Shown here in pieces: positions 25,740-34,082 of a stretch of DNA of 64,000 bases. The position numbers and the translations under genes are program-made. Each line of letters begins with the position of its first letter. The first letter of the stretch is position 1. The notes below the pieces were generated by a model. It was not told the DNA's origin, did not search any database, and saw only the letters and a list, made by a program, of their open reading frames with translations. The stretch comes from Streptomyces sp. NBC_01224 (GTDB taxonomy: Bacteria; Actinomycetota; Actinomycetes; Streptomycetales; Streptomycetaceae): positions 3,162,001 to 3,226,000 of the forward strand of contig NZ_CP108529.1 of assembly GCF_036002945.1 (NCBI RefSeq), in the 5' to 3' direction.

Positions 25740-28520
25740 GTGCAGCCACCGAAGGCGGCGGACGCCCCTGACGCCGAGCCGTATCCGGACGCTTCGGACG
25801 GACCCGCCGAGAAGCCCGCTGCGGAGCAGGAAAAGTCCGGTGCGGAGCAGGGGAAGGTCCCCGAGCACCTGGTCGGCTCGACGCTCTCGTCCGCCGCGGC
25901 GGAACAGGCCGAGCGTGTCTCGGGAGACGAACCGCTGCTCGCGGCCCGGGTGCACCGCCCCTCCGATCTCATGCGGCTCCTCATCGGGGTCCTGGCGATC
26001 GTCGTCCTGCTCTCGGTCGCCGCGTTCGCCCACGGCACGACCACCGGTCTCGAACAGGACATCAGCAAGGGAACCGGCCAGGCACCCGACATCCTGATCA
26101 AGACCGCCGGTCTGGTCTCCAGCATCGCCGTGCTGCTCGTTCCGGTCGCGTTCGCCATCGAGCGGCTGATCAAACGCGACGGACTACGGATCGCGGACGG
26201 CGTGCTCGCCGCCGTACTGGCGCACGGCGTCACACTCGCCACCGACCTCTGGGTGGCCAACTCCGCCCCCGGCACCATTCAGGACGCCCTGACCCAGCCG
26301 CAGCCCGGTGACGCGCTCACCGATCCCGTACACGGCTATCTCGCCCCCGTGATCGCCTATATGACGGCGGTCGGGATGGCGAGACGGCCGCGCTGGCGGG
26401 TCGTGCTGTGGGTGGTGCTGCTGCTCGACGCGTTCGCCATGCTGGTCGGCGGATACACGACCCCGTTCTCGATCATCCTCACCGTGCTGATCGGCTGGAC
26501 CGTGGCGTACGGCACGCTGTACGCGGTCGGCTCGCCGAACGTACGGCCGACCGGTCAGCATCTGATGGCCGGTCTGCGCCATGTCGGCTTCCGCCCGGTC
26601 ACCGCGATGCGCGCCGAGGACGCACCCGACTCCGGCGATCAGAACGATCGCGGGCGCCGCTACCTGGTCACCCTGGAGGACGGGCCACCACTCGATGTGA
26701 CGGTCGTCGACCGCGAGCAACAGGCCCAGGGCTTCTTCTACCGGGTGTGGCGCAGGCTCACTCTGCGCGGCATCACCCAGCGCCGCTCCATCCAGTCGCT
26801 GCGTCAGGCTTTGGAGCAGGAGGCGCTGCTCGCGTACGCGGCGATCGCCGCCGGGGCCAACGCACCCAAGCTGATCGCCACCTCCGAGCTCGGGCCCGAC
26901 GCCGTGATGCTGGTGTACGAGCACATCGGCGGCCGTTCCCTGGACGCGCTGGAGGACTCGGAGATCACCGACGAGCTGGTGCGCGGCGCCTGGCGCCAGG
27001 TGAAGGCGCTCCAGTCGCGGCGGATCGCGCACCGCAGGCTCACCGGCGACGCCATCCTGGTCGATCGTTCCGGCAAGGTGTTCGTCACCGATCTGCGCGG
27101 CGGCGAGATCGCGGCCGGTGATCTGGTCCTGCGGATGGATGTCGCTCAGCTGCTGACCACCACGGGTCTGCGGGTGGGCGCCGAGCGGGCCGTCGCCGGT
27201 GCTCTGGAGGTGCTCGGCCCCGATGCCGTCGCGGACTGTCTGCCGCTGCTCCAGCCGATCGCGCTGAGCCGCTCCACCCGGGCGACCCTGCGCCGGCTCG
27301 CCCGGGAACGCTCGCAGCGCGAGCGCGAGGCGGTGCTCGATGCGTCGGACGCGGCCAAGCGCGCCAGGGCGCTCGAACACGAGGCGGCTCAGGAGACCTC
27401 CACCGCCGGTCCGGTGCCGGACCACAAAGCCGCCCGCAAGTCGCTGCGCAACCAGAAGCAGGCCGAGAAGCGGGCCATGGACGACGCGCTGGAAGAGGCG
27501 CGCGAGGAGGATCTGCTCTCCCAGATGCGGCAGCAGGTGCTGCTGATCCGGCCACAGGCACCGGTCGAACCGGTACGGCTGGAGCGCATCAAGGCGCGCA
27601 CCCTGGTCAGCTGCATCGCCGGCGCCATCGCCGCGTACTTCCTCATCTCTCAGGTCACCCAGGCCGACTTCGGTGCGGTCGTCGAGCAGGCGGAGTGGGG
27701 CTGGGTGGCGGCCGCGGTCGGCTTCTCGGCCCTCAGCTATGTCGCGGCGGCGATGAGCCTGCTGGGCTTCGTGCCGGAGCGGGTGCCGTTCGGCAAGACC
27801 GTACTGGCACAGGTCGCCGGGTCCTTCGTGAAGATCGTCGCCCCGGCCGCGGTCGGCGGTGTGGCGCTGAACACCCGCTTCCTGCAGCGCGCCGGGGTGC
27901 GTCCGGGCCTCGCCGTGGCGAGTGTCGGCGCCTCGCAGCTGTTCGGTCTCGGCTGCCACATTCTGCTGCTGGCGGCGTTCGGCTATCTGACCGGTACCGA
28001 GAAGACCCCGTCTTCGCTCACTCCTTCCAGGACCGTGATCGCCGGGCTGCTGACGGTCGCGGTGCTGGTGCTGGTGGTGACGGCGGTTCCGTTCCTGCGG
28101 AAGTTCGTGGTGACGCGGGTGCGGTCACTGTTCGCCGGAGTCGTGCCGCGCATGCTCGACGTGGTGCAGCGGCCGCAGAAGCTGCTGACGGGCATCGGCG
28201 GAATGCTGCTGCTGACCGGCCTGTTCGTGATGTGTCTGGACGCGTCGGTCCGGGCGTTCAGCGGCCCGGATGTGCCGCATCTCAGCTACGCGAGCATCGC
28301 GGTGGTCTTCCTGGCCGGTAACGCGCTGGGCTCGGCGGCGCCCACACCGGGCGGGATGGGCGCGGTCGAGGGCGCGCTGACGCTGGGGCTGATCGCGGTC
28401 GGCCTGCCGAAGGAGGTCGCGGCACCGGCCGTTCTGCTGTACCGACTGCTGACACTGTGGCTGCCGGTGCTTCCCGGCTGGCTCTGCTTCAACCATCTGA
28501 CCCGCAAGGGCGAGCTCTGA
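25740..28520 (+). CDS. Multi-domain membrane protein: kinase-like domain plus flippase (LPG synthase-type) TM domain
   Basis: 926-residue protein. After an acidic disordered N terminus (about 70 residues) there are several membrane helices (LIGVLAIVVLLSVAAFA, LVSSIAVLLVPVAFA, VLWVVLLLDAFAMLV and others, to about residue 285). A kinase-like cytoplasmic domain follows (ALEQEALLAYAAIAAG, VMLVYEHIGGRSLDAL, VFVTDLRGG in place of DFG) and a charged coiled-coil segment (570-610). The last 320 residues are a UPF0104/LPG-synthase TM-region domain with GSFVKIVAPAAVGGVALNTRFLQ and APTPGGMGAVEGALT. Such proteins are thought to move lipids or lipid-linked precursors. I prefer GTG 25740, preceded by AAGGAG at 6 bases, over GTG 25692. 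Confidence 0.8.
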   Translation: MQPPKAADAPDAEPYPDASDGPAEKPAAEQEKSGAEQGKVPEHLVGSTLSSAAAEQAERVSGDEPLLAARVHRPSDLMRLLIGVLAIVVLLSVAAFAHGTTTGLEQDISKGTGQAPDILIKTAGLVSSIAVLLVPVAFAIERLIKRDGLRIADGVLAAVLAHGVTLATDLWVANSAPGTIQDALTQPQPGDALTDPVHGYLAPVIAYMTAVGMARRPRWRVVLWVVLLLDAFAMLVGGYTTPFSIILTVLIGWTVAYGTLYAVGSPNVRPTGQHLMAGLRHVGFRPVTAMRAEDAPDSGDQNDRGRRYLVTLEDGPPLDVTVVDREQQAQGFFYRVWRRLTLRGITQRRSIQSLRQALEQEALLAYAAIAAGANAPKLIATSELGPDAVMLVYEHIGGRSLDALEDSEITDELVRGAWRQVKALQSRRIAHRRLTGDAILVDRSGKVFVTDLRGGEIAAGDLVLRMDVAQLLTTTGLRVGAERAVAGALEVLGPDAVADCLPLLQPIALSRSTRATLRRLARERSQREREAVLDASDAAKRARALEHEAAQETSTAGPVPDHKAARKSLRNQKQAEKRAMDDALEEAREEDLLSQMRQQVLLIRPQAPVEPVRLERIKARTLVSCIAGAIAAYFLISQVTQADFGAVVEQAEWGWVAAAVGFSALSYVAAAMSLLGFVPERVPFGKTVLAQVAGSFVKIVAPAAVGGVALNTRFLQRAGVRPGLAVASVGASQLFGLGCHILLLAAFGYLTGTEKTPSSLTPSRTVIAGLLTVAVLVLVVTAVPFLRKFVVTRVRSLFAGVVPRMLDVVQRPQKLLTGIGGMLLLTGLFVMCLDASVRAFSGPDVPHLSYASIAVVFLAGNALGSAAPTPGGMGAVEGALTLGLIAVGLPKEVAAPAVLLYRLLTLWLPVLPGWLCFNHLTRKGEL

Positions 28521-28537
28521 CCCGTAAGGCCGAGCTG
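28498..28537 (+). repeat. 20-base tandem duplication across a stop codon
   Basis: TGACCCGCAAGGGCGAGCTC is followed directly by a second copy with 3 changes (28518-28537). The stop codon of the membrane-protein gene is the first triplet of copy 2. It looks like a recent slippage duplication of the gene's last codons. Confidence 0.6.
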
Positions 28538-28660
28538 ACGGTTCCTCAGCCGTAGCACACGCCTGTCCATAGGGCCGGTCGGGCGACCGGAGCGAGCCGC
28601 GGCCACCCGCTTGGACCGGTGCCTCGTGCACGGGTCCGGTTCCCGCCACACGATGGGGCC

Positions 28661-30262
28661 ATGAGGACCTCCACCCTGCGTGCCGCCGCTCTCGCTGCCG
28701 CCGTCACCGTGCTCCTGCCCATCACCGCCTGCTCGGAGAGCGGCACCAAGGACGACCCGGACGGGCCGCCGCGCTCTCCGGTTGCGGCGAATGCCGCCGA
28801 GGCGAGCAGCTCCGGCCAGCTCGCCTCCCAGAAGCTGACGTGGAAGCCCTGCCCGGCCCCGTCCACGGCACAGGGCGGCGGAAAGGCCCCGTCGCCCCTG
28901 CCCGGTGGCACCCCCTGGGAGTGTTCCTTCATGAAGGTCCCGCTCGACTACGCGAATCCGGGCGGCGAGACGATCGAGCTGGCACTCATCCGGGCCAGGG
29001 CCAAGAATCCGGACAAGCGGATCGGCTCCCTCATCTTCAACTTCGGCGGTCCCGGGGCCTCCGGTGTCGCCACCCTGCCCGCGTTCGGCACCGACTACGA
29101 CAAGCTCCGCACCCGCTACGACCTGGTCAGCTTCGACCCGCGCGGGGTCGGTCGCAGTGCGGGCGTGGAGTGCGAGACCGACCGGCAGCTCGACGCCCGC
29201 TACGAGACCGACGCCACCCCGGACAGCAGCGCCGATGTGAATGCCTTCGTCAAGGACATCAAGACGTTCGCGTCGGCCTGCGAGAAGAACTCCGGCAAGG
29301 AGCTCCCCTACGTCGGCACCACCAACGCCGCCCGCGACATGGATCTGATGCGTCAGGTGCTCGGAGACAAGAAGCTGTACTACTTCGGCATCTCGTACGG
29401 CACCGAACTGGGCGGCGTCTACGCCAACTTGTTCCCGAAGAACGTCGGCAGGTCGGTACTGGACGGGGTGGTCGACCCGACCCTGGACTCCGTGCAGTCC
29501 TCGCTCGGCCAGGCCAAGGGGTTCCAGCTCGCGCTGGACAACTTCGCCAAGGACTGCGTGGACCGCGGCGCCGCCTGCAAGCTCCCCGGTTCCACCGGGA
29601 AGGAGGTCGAACAGGGGATCTCCGGCCTTCTCACCCGGCTGGAGAAGAAGCCGATCCCGGGGCTCGGGTCCCGGCAGCTGACGCAGTCCCTGGCCATCAC
29701 CGGCATCGCGGCCGCCCTCTACTCCAAGGAGACCTGGCCGCTGCTGGAGCAGGGAGTGGATGAGGCCGACGGCGGGAACGGCGCGCTGCTCCTCGCTCTC
29801 GCGGACTCGCTGAACGGCCGTGAGGCCGACGGTCACTACAACAATTTGATGGCCGCCAACACCGCCATCAACTGCGCCGACTCCAAGCAGCGGTTCACGG
29901 CGGACCAGGCCATGGCGAAGCTCCCGGAGTTCCAGTCCGCCTCGCCGGTCTTCGGTGACTATCTGGGCTGGGGTCTGCTCGCCTGCACCGGCTGGCCGGT
30001 GGCGGGCGTCTGGGAGACCCCGGACGTCAGCGCCCCGGGCGCGGCGCCCATCCTCGTCATCGGCAACACCGGCGACCCGGCGACCCCGTACAAGGGAGCG
30101 AAGGCGATGGCCGACGCGCTGGGCAAGGGCGTCGGTGTGGAGCTGACGTACGAGGGCCAGGGACACGGCGCGTACAACAGCGGCAATGCCTGTGTGCAGA
30201 ACGCCGTGGGCGACTATCTGCTGGATGGCAAGGTTCCGGCGGCCGGGACGGTCTGCAAGTAA
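28661..30262 (+). CDS. Secreted alpha/beta-hydrolase lipoprotein (tripeptidyl aminopeptidase-like)
   Basis: 533-residue exported hydrolase. Signal peptide with lipobox PITAC gives a lipid-anchored Cys at about residue 23. The fold has an oxyanion region FNFGGPGASG, nucleophile GISYGTELGG, catalytic Asp in GNTGDPATP and His in GQGHGAYN, plus a C-terminal TAP-like domain. It resembles the S33-type secreted tripeptidyl aminopeptidases of Streptomyces and M. tuberculosis. ATG 28661 (MRTSTLRAAA). The downstream gene is a paralogue on the same strand 78 bases away. Confidence 0.9.
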   Translation: MRTSTLRAAALAAAVTVLLPITACSESGTKDDPDGPPRSPVAANAAEASSSGQLASQKLTWKPCPAPSTAQGGGKAPSPLPGGTPWECSFMKVPLDYANPGGETIELALIRARAKNPDKRIGSLIFNFGGPGASGVATLPAFGTDYDKLRTRYDLVSFDPRGVGRSAGVECETDRQLDARYETDATPDSSADVNAFVKDIKTFASACEKNSGKELPYVGTTNAARDMDLMRQVLGDKKLYYFGISYGTELGGVYANLFPKNVGRSVLDGVVDPTLDSVQSSLGQAKGFQLALDNFAKDCVDRGAACKLPGSTGKEVEQGISGLLTRLEKKPIPGLGSRQLTQSLAITGIAAALYSKETWPLLEQGVDEADGGNGALLLALADSLNGREADGHYNNLMAANTAINCADSKQRFTADQAMAKLPEFQSASPVFGDYLGWGLLACTGWPVAGVWETPDVSAPGAAPILVIGNTGDPATPYKGAKAMADALGKGVGVELTYEGQGHGAYNSGNACVQNAVGDYLLDGKVPAAGTVCK

Positions 30263-30340
30263 TTCACCGTCCCGGACCGCCTAGCATGGGCGCACTTTCT
30301 GTACGTCGTATGTACAGGCACATCGGGGAGGGACGTACAC

Positions 30341-31924
30341 GTGGTCGGACACGCACGTGCCGGGGCTCTGGCAGGCGCCGCACTTCTGCTGACGGGGCTG
30401 GTCGCGGGCTGTGACGGGGGTACGGACGACAAGCCGGCCGACAGGACGGACCACAGTGCGGCGTCCTCGCCCGGCCAGTCGTCCGCCACGCCGAGCGGTG
30501 GGCAGCCCGGCATGCCCGGGCTGCCCACCGCGCTCACCTCCCAGCGGCCGGACTGGAACAGCTGCAAAGCCCCCGCGGGCGGCAGCGCACCCGGTGGCGA
30601 CTGGCGGTGTGCGACGGTCAAGGTGCCGCTGGACTACGCGAAGCCGGAAGGCGACACCATCGGGATCGCGCTGATCCGCAAGAAGGCCCGGGACGAAGGC
30701 CGGCGCCTCGGCGCGATGCTGTTCAACTTCGGCGGCCCGGGCGGTTCGGGCGTCTCGATACTGCCGCGCGCCGCCGACTCGTACAAGATGCTCAACGCCC
30801 GCTACGACCTGGTGAGCTTCGACCCGCGCGGGGTCGCGGGCAGCGCAGGGGTGAACTGCCGTACCGACAAGGAGACGGAGGACGCCAACCGGAAGGTCGA
30901 CATGACCCCGGACACGGCGGCGGAGGAGGCGGCGTTCATGAAGGACGGCGCGGACTTCGGCGCCGGCTGCGAGCGCCGCTCCGGCAAGGTCCTGCCATAC
31001 GTCGGTACGACGAACGCCGCCCGGGACATGGATCTGATCCGTGAGGTGCTCGGCGACAAGAAGCTCACCTACTTCGGCGTGTCGTACGGCACGGAGCTCG
31101 GCGGCACCTACGCACACCTCTTCCCCAAGAACGTCGGCCGGACCGTCCTGGACGCCGTCGTCGACCCGACCGCGGACACGATCGGGCACGCCCGCAACCA
31201 GGCGACCGGCTTCCAGCGGGCGCTGGAGAACTACCTCAAGGACCGCGGCCAGGACCCGAAGGCGGGCACGCAGCGCATCGCCCGGCTGCTGGAACGGATC
31301 GACAAGAAGCCGCTGCCGACCACCTCGGGCCGCGAGCTCAACGAGTCGCTTGCCACCACCGGCATCGTCATGCCGCTCTACTCCAGGAGCAGCTGGCCGT
31401 ATCTGACCCAGGCGCTGGACGAGGCCGAGAAGAGCGGCACCGGCAACACACTGCTCCAGCTGGCCGACGCGTACAACGGCCGTGACGAGAAGGGGCACTA
31501 CGACACCCAGAACCACTCGCAGCGCGCCATCTCCTGCGCGGACAGCAAGCTCCGGCCGACGGCGGCCGAGGCCAGGGCCATGCTGCCCGAGTTCCGGAAG
31601 CTGTCCCCGGTCTTCGGCCCGTTCCTGGCGTGGGACACGGCCGGCTGGTGTGCCGAGTGGCCGGTGAAGGGTGAGCACGACACCCCGGAGGCGAGCGCTC
31701 CGGGCGCCGGTCCGATCCTGGTGGTCGGTACGACCGGTGACCCGGCGACGCCGTACGAGGGTGCGCAGAAGATGGCGGACGAGCTGGGCAAGGGCGTCGG
31801 CATCATGCTCACCAACAAGGGTGAGGGGCACGGCGCGTACGGCGAGAGCACATGTGTGACGTCGACCGTGAACGCGTACTTCCTCGAAGGGAAGGTCCCG
31901 GCGGACGGCAAGACCTGCTCGTGA
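30341..31924 (+). CDS. Secreted alpha/beta-hydrolase lipoprotein, paralogue of the preceding gene
   Basis: 527-residue protein aligned along its length with the upstream hydrolase: lipobox LVAGC (Cys near residue 24), FNFGGPGGSG, nucleophile GVSYGTELGG, Asp in GTTGDPATP and His in GEGHGAYG. The stretch after the lipid-anchored Cys is Ser/Pro/Gly-rich. GTG start at 30341 with GGGAGG upstream. The conserved Cys-containing ends (TCS, TVCK) are shared by both copies. Tandem duplication with later divergence is the simplest reading; both keep all catalytic residues. Substrate specificity unknown. Confidence 0.9.
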   Translation: MVGHARAGALAGAALLLTGLVAGCDGGTDDKPADRTDHSAASSPGQSSATPSGGQPGMPGLPTALTSQRPDWNSCKAPAGGSAPGGDWRCATVKVPLDYAKPEGDTIGIALIRKKARDEGRRLGAMLFNFGGPGGSGVSILPRAADSYKMLNARYDLVSFDPRGVAGSAGVNCRTDKETEDANRKVDMTPDTAAEEAAFMKDGADFGAGCERRSGKVLPYVGTTNAARDMDLIREVLGDKKLTYFGVSYGTELGGTYAHLFPKNVGRTVLDAVVDPTADTIGHARNQATGFQRALENYLKDRGQDPKAGTQRIARLLERIDKKPLPTTSGRELNESLATTGIVMPLYSRSSWPYLTQALDEAEKSGTGNTLLQLADAYNGRDEKGHYDTQNHSQRAISCADSKLRPTAAEARAMLPEFRKLSPVFGPFLAWDTAGWCAEWPVKGEHDTPEASAPGAGPILVVGTTGDPATPYEGAQKMADELGKGVGIMLTNKGEGHGAYGESTCVTSTVNAYFLEGKVPADGKTCS

Positions 31925-31936
31925 CACGGGACGTGT

Positions 31937-31987
31937 GCATGCCGAAGGGGCCGGTCCGCAGTGCGCGGACCGGCCCCTTCGGCATGC
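31937..31987. terminator. Long bidirectional terminator hairpin
   Basis: A perfect 23-bp inverted repeat (31937-31959 with 31965-31987) and 5-base loop between the convergent hydrolase (+) and moeZ (-) genes. Ends 8 bases from the moeZ stop codon. Confidence 0.85.
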
Positions 31988-31994
31988 TGAGCGT

Positions 31995-33173
31995 TTAGTA
32001 CACCGGCTTCTCGGGCTCGATCTGGTTGACCCAGCCGATCACGCCGCCGCCCACGTGCACCGCGTCGGCGAAGCCCGCCGACTTGAGAACTGCGAGGACC
32101 TCGGCGCTGCGGACACCGGTCTTGCAGTGCAGGACGATGCGCTTGTCCTGCGGGAGGTCCTGGAGGGCGTTGCCCATCAGGAACTCGTTCTTCGGGATCA
32201 GCCGGGCGCCGGGGATCGAGACGATCTCGAACTCGTTCGGCTCACGGACGTCGATGATCTCGATCTTCTCGTCCGCGTCGATCCACTCCTTGAGCTGCTT
32301 GGGAGTGATCGTGGAGCCGAGCGCCGCCTCCTGGGCCTCCTCGGACACGACGCCGCAGAAGGCCTCGTAGTCGATGAGCTCGGTGACGGTCGGGTTCTCG
32401 CCGCAGACCGCGCAGTCGGGGTCCTTGCGGACCTTGACCTGGCGGTACTGCATCTCCAGGGCGTCGTAGATCATCAGTCGGCCGACCAGCGGGTCGCCGA
32501 TACCGGCGAGCAGCTTGATGGCCTCCGTGACCTGGATGGAGCCGACCGAGGCGCAGAGAACCCCGAGCACGCCGCCCTCGGCGCAGGAGGGGACCATGCC
32601 CGGCGGGGGCGGCTCCGGGTAGAGGCAGCGGTAGCAGGGGCCGTGCTCGGACCAGAAGACGGACGCCTGGCCGTCGAACCGGTAGATCGAGCCCCAGATG
32701 TACGGCTTGTTCAGCAGTACGGCTGCGTCGTTGACCAGATAGCGGGTGGCGAAGTTGTCCGTGCCGTCCACGATCAGGTCGTACTGGGCGAAGATGTCCA
32801 TCACGTTGTCGGCTTCGAGCCGCTCCTCGTGAAGGACCACATTCACGTACGGGTTGATGCCCAGCACCGAGTCCTTGGCGGACTCGGCCTTGGAGCGACC
32901 GATGTCGGCCTGGCTGTGGATGATCTGGCGCTGCAGGTTCGACTCGTCGACCTCGTCGAACTCCACGATGCCGAGCGTGCCGACACCGGCGGCGGCCAGG
33001 TACATCAGGGCCGGCGAACCGAGACCGCCGGCGCCGACACAGAGCACCTTTGCGTTCTTCAGCCGCTTCTGTCCGTCCATCCCGACATCCGGGATGATCA
33101 GGTGGCGGGAGTACCTGCGGACCTCGTCGACGGTGAGCTCAGCAGCTGGCTCGACCAGGGGTGGCAGCGACAC
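31995..33173 (-). CDS. moeZ: Adenylyltransferase/sulfurtransferase MoeZ
   Basis: 392-residue fusion of a MoeB/ThiF-like E1 domain and a C-terminal rhodanese domain. E1: RYSRHLIIPDVG, VGAGGLGSP nucleotide loop (about 47-55), DNFATR, zinc Cys pairs CYRC and CAVC. Rhodanese: IIDVREPNEF and active-site CKTGVRS (about 358-364). It activates ThiS/MoaD-type sulfur carriers and loads them with sulfur, and in Streptomyces serves several sulfur-containing metabolites. GTG 33173 follows GAGG at 5 bases. MoaE at the left edge uses the thiocarboxylated MoaD it makes. Confidence 0.95.
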   Translation of the reverse strand: MSLPPLVEPAAELTVDEVRRYSRHLIIPDVGMDGQKRLKNAKVLCVGAGGLGSPALMYLAAAGVGTLGIVEFDEVDESNLQRQIIHSQADIGRSKAESAKDSVLGINPYVNVVLHEERLEADNVMDIFAQYDLIVDGTDNFATRYLVNDAAVLLNKPYIWGSIYRFDGQASVFWSEHGPCYRCLYPEPPPPGMVPSCAEGGVLGVLCASVGSIQVTEAIKLLAGIGDPLVGRLMIYDALEMQYRQVKVRKDPDCAVCGENPTVTELIDYEAFCGVVSEEAQEAALGSTITPKQLKEWIDADEKIEIIDVREPNEFEIVSIPGARLIPKNEFLMGNALQDLPQDKRIVLHCKTGVRSAEVLAVLKSAGFADAVHVGGGVIGWVNQIEPEKPVY

Positions 33174-33202
33174 AGGAACCTCAACAATGCAGGTGGTCGG
33201 TT

Positions 33203-33224
33203 TCTACGTACTTCATCTACGTAC
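33203..33224 (-). promoter_or_regulatory. Direct repeat TCTACGTAC upstream of moeZ
   Basis: Two exact copies of TCTACGTAC (33203-33211 and 33216-33224), 13 bases start to start, in the 84-base gap before moeZ. They could be an operator. No cognate regulator identified. Confidence 0.3.
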
Positions 33225-33257
33225 GGTTGTTCACCCGTAACACTGCCACGCCCCTCC

Positions 33258-34082
33258 TCATTCCGAGATACCAGGTCCGATCCGCGAGACGATTTCGTCC
33301 CAGTACCTGGGCAGCGCCGCGAACGGGTCCATTTGTCCGTGCCGGCTGTCCCGGTCCGTGAAGAAGATCGTGCCCGCGCCCTGCCAGCGGGCGATGCGCA
33401 TGGCCTCTTCGAGGTGGGTACGCGGAACGCCGTGGACGAAGTGCGCGAACCTCTCCGGCGGATAGGCGGCGGTCCACTCCGCCACCTGCGACCAGCGGTA
33501 GTCGGTCCACGGTCCGCAGAAGGTGACCAGCTGGTCGGCGGCCTCGGCATAGCCCGGATGCGGATGGGTGCCCAGGCCCAGCACCAGCAGCCCGTGCTCC
33601 TCCCCGTAGTCGCCGTGCTCGAGAAGCGTGGCGAGTGTGCTGGTGAGACGGCGCACCGCCGCGAGGTCGGCACGCCCGGCCGGGCATCGGCCGAGATAGA
33701 AGCCGTCGACGCGGTACCAGTCGAGGAAGGACTGCGCGTCGCTGATCAGCTCCCCGAAAGAGCGGCTGCCGAAGGCCAGATCGAGGTGGCCGAGCAGCCG
33801 GCCGCCCGCCGCCCGGATGGAGTCCTGCGGGACCTCGCCGTGCACGGCCCGCTCCCGCGCGTTGCGGAGCCGGCCCGCGGCCTCCAGACAGTGCGGGTCG
33901 GGGCGGGCGCCGGGGCCGTTGTCGATGTTGAGGACCGCCCAGTGCAGCGGGGTGCCGGGGCGGGCGAGCTCGGCCCATTCGGTGGGGGCGAGCAGCGGAT
34001 GCGCGTAACCGGGGACGCCGAAGCCGAGTTGTTCGGCCCCGCTGGTCCGGCGGGCGGTCTCGGTGGAGGTCAGATACGGCAC
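33258..34082 (-). CDS. Spherulin-4 / GH135-like glycoside hydrolase-related protein
   Basis: 274-residue TIM-barrel-type protein of the spherulation-specific family 4, whose fungal member Sph3 cleaves galactosaminogalactan. Landmarks: FGVPGYAHPLL at the start, AVLNIDNGPG (beta strand with family NxxxGPG), LLGHLDLAFGSRS, and WYRVDGFYLGR. In family members the last block normally reads DGIFFDE and carries acidic catalytic residues; here Leu-Gly replaces Asp-Glu, so activity may be lost or altered. No signal peptide, so the protein seems cytoplasmic. GTG 34082 overlaps the epimerase stop by 13 bases, indicating coupling. Confidence 0.7.
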   Translation of the reverse strand: MPYLTSTETARRTSGAEQLGFGVPGYAHPLLAPTEWAELARPGTPLHWAVLNIDNGPGARPDPHCLEAAGRLRNARERAVHGEVPQDSIRAAGGRLLGHLDLAFGSRSFGELISDAQSFLDWYRVDGFYLGRCPAGRADLAAVRRLTSTLATLLEHGDYGEEHGLLVLGLGTHPHPGYAEAADQLVTFCGPWTDYRWSQVAEWTAAYPPERFAHFVHGVPRTHLEEAMRIARWQGAGTIFFTDRDSRHGQMDPFAALPRYWDEIVSRIGPGISE

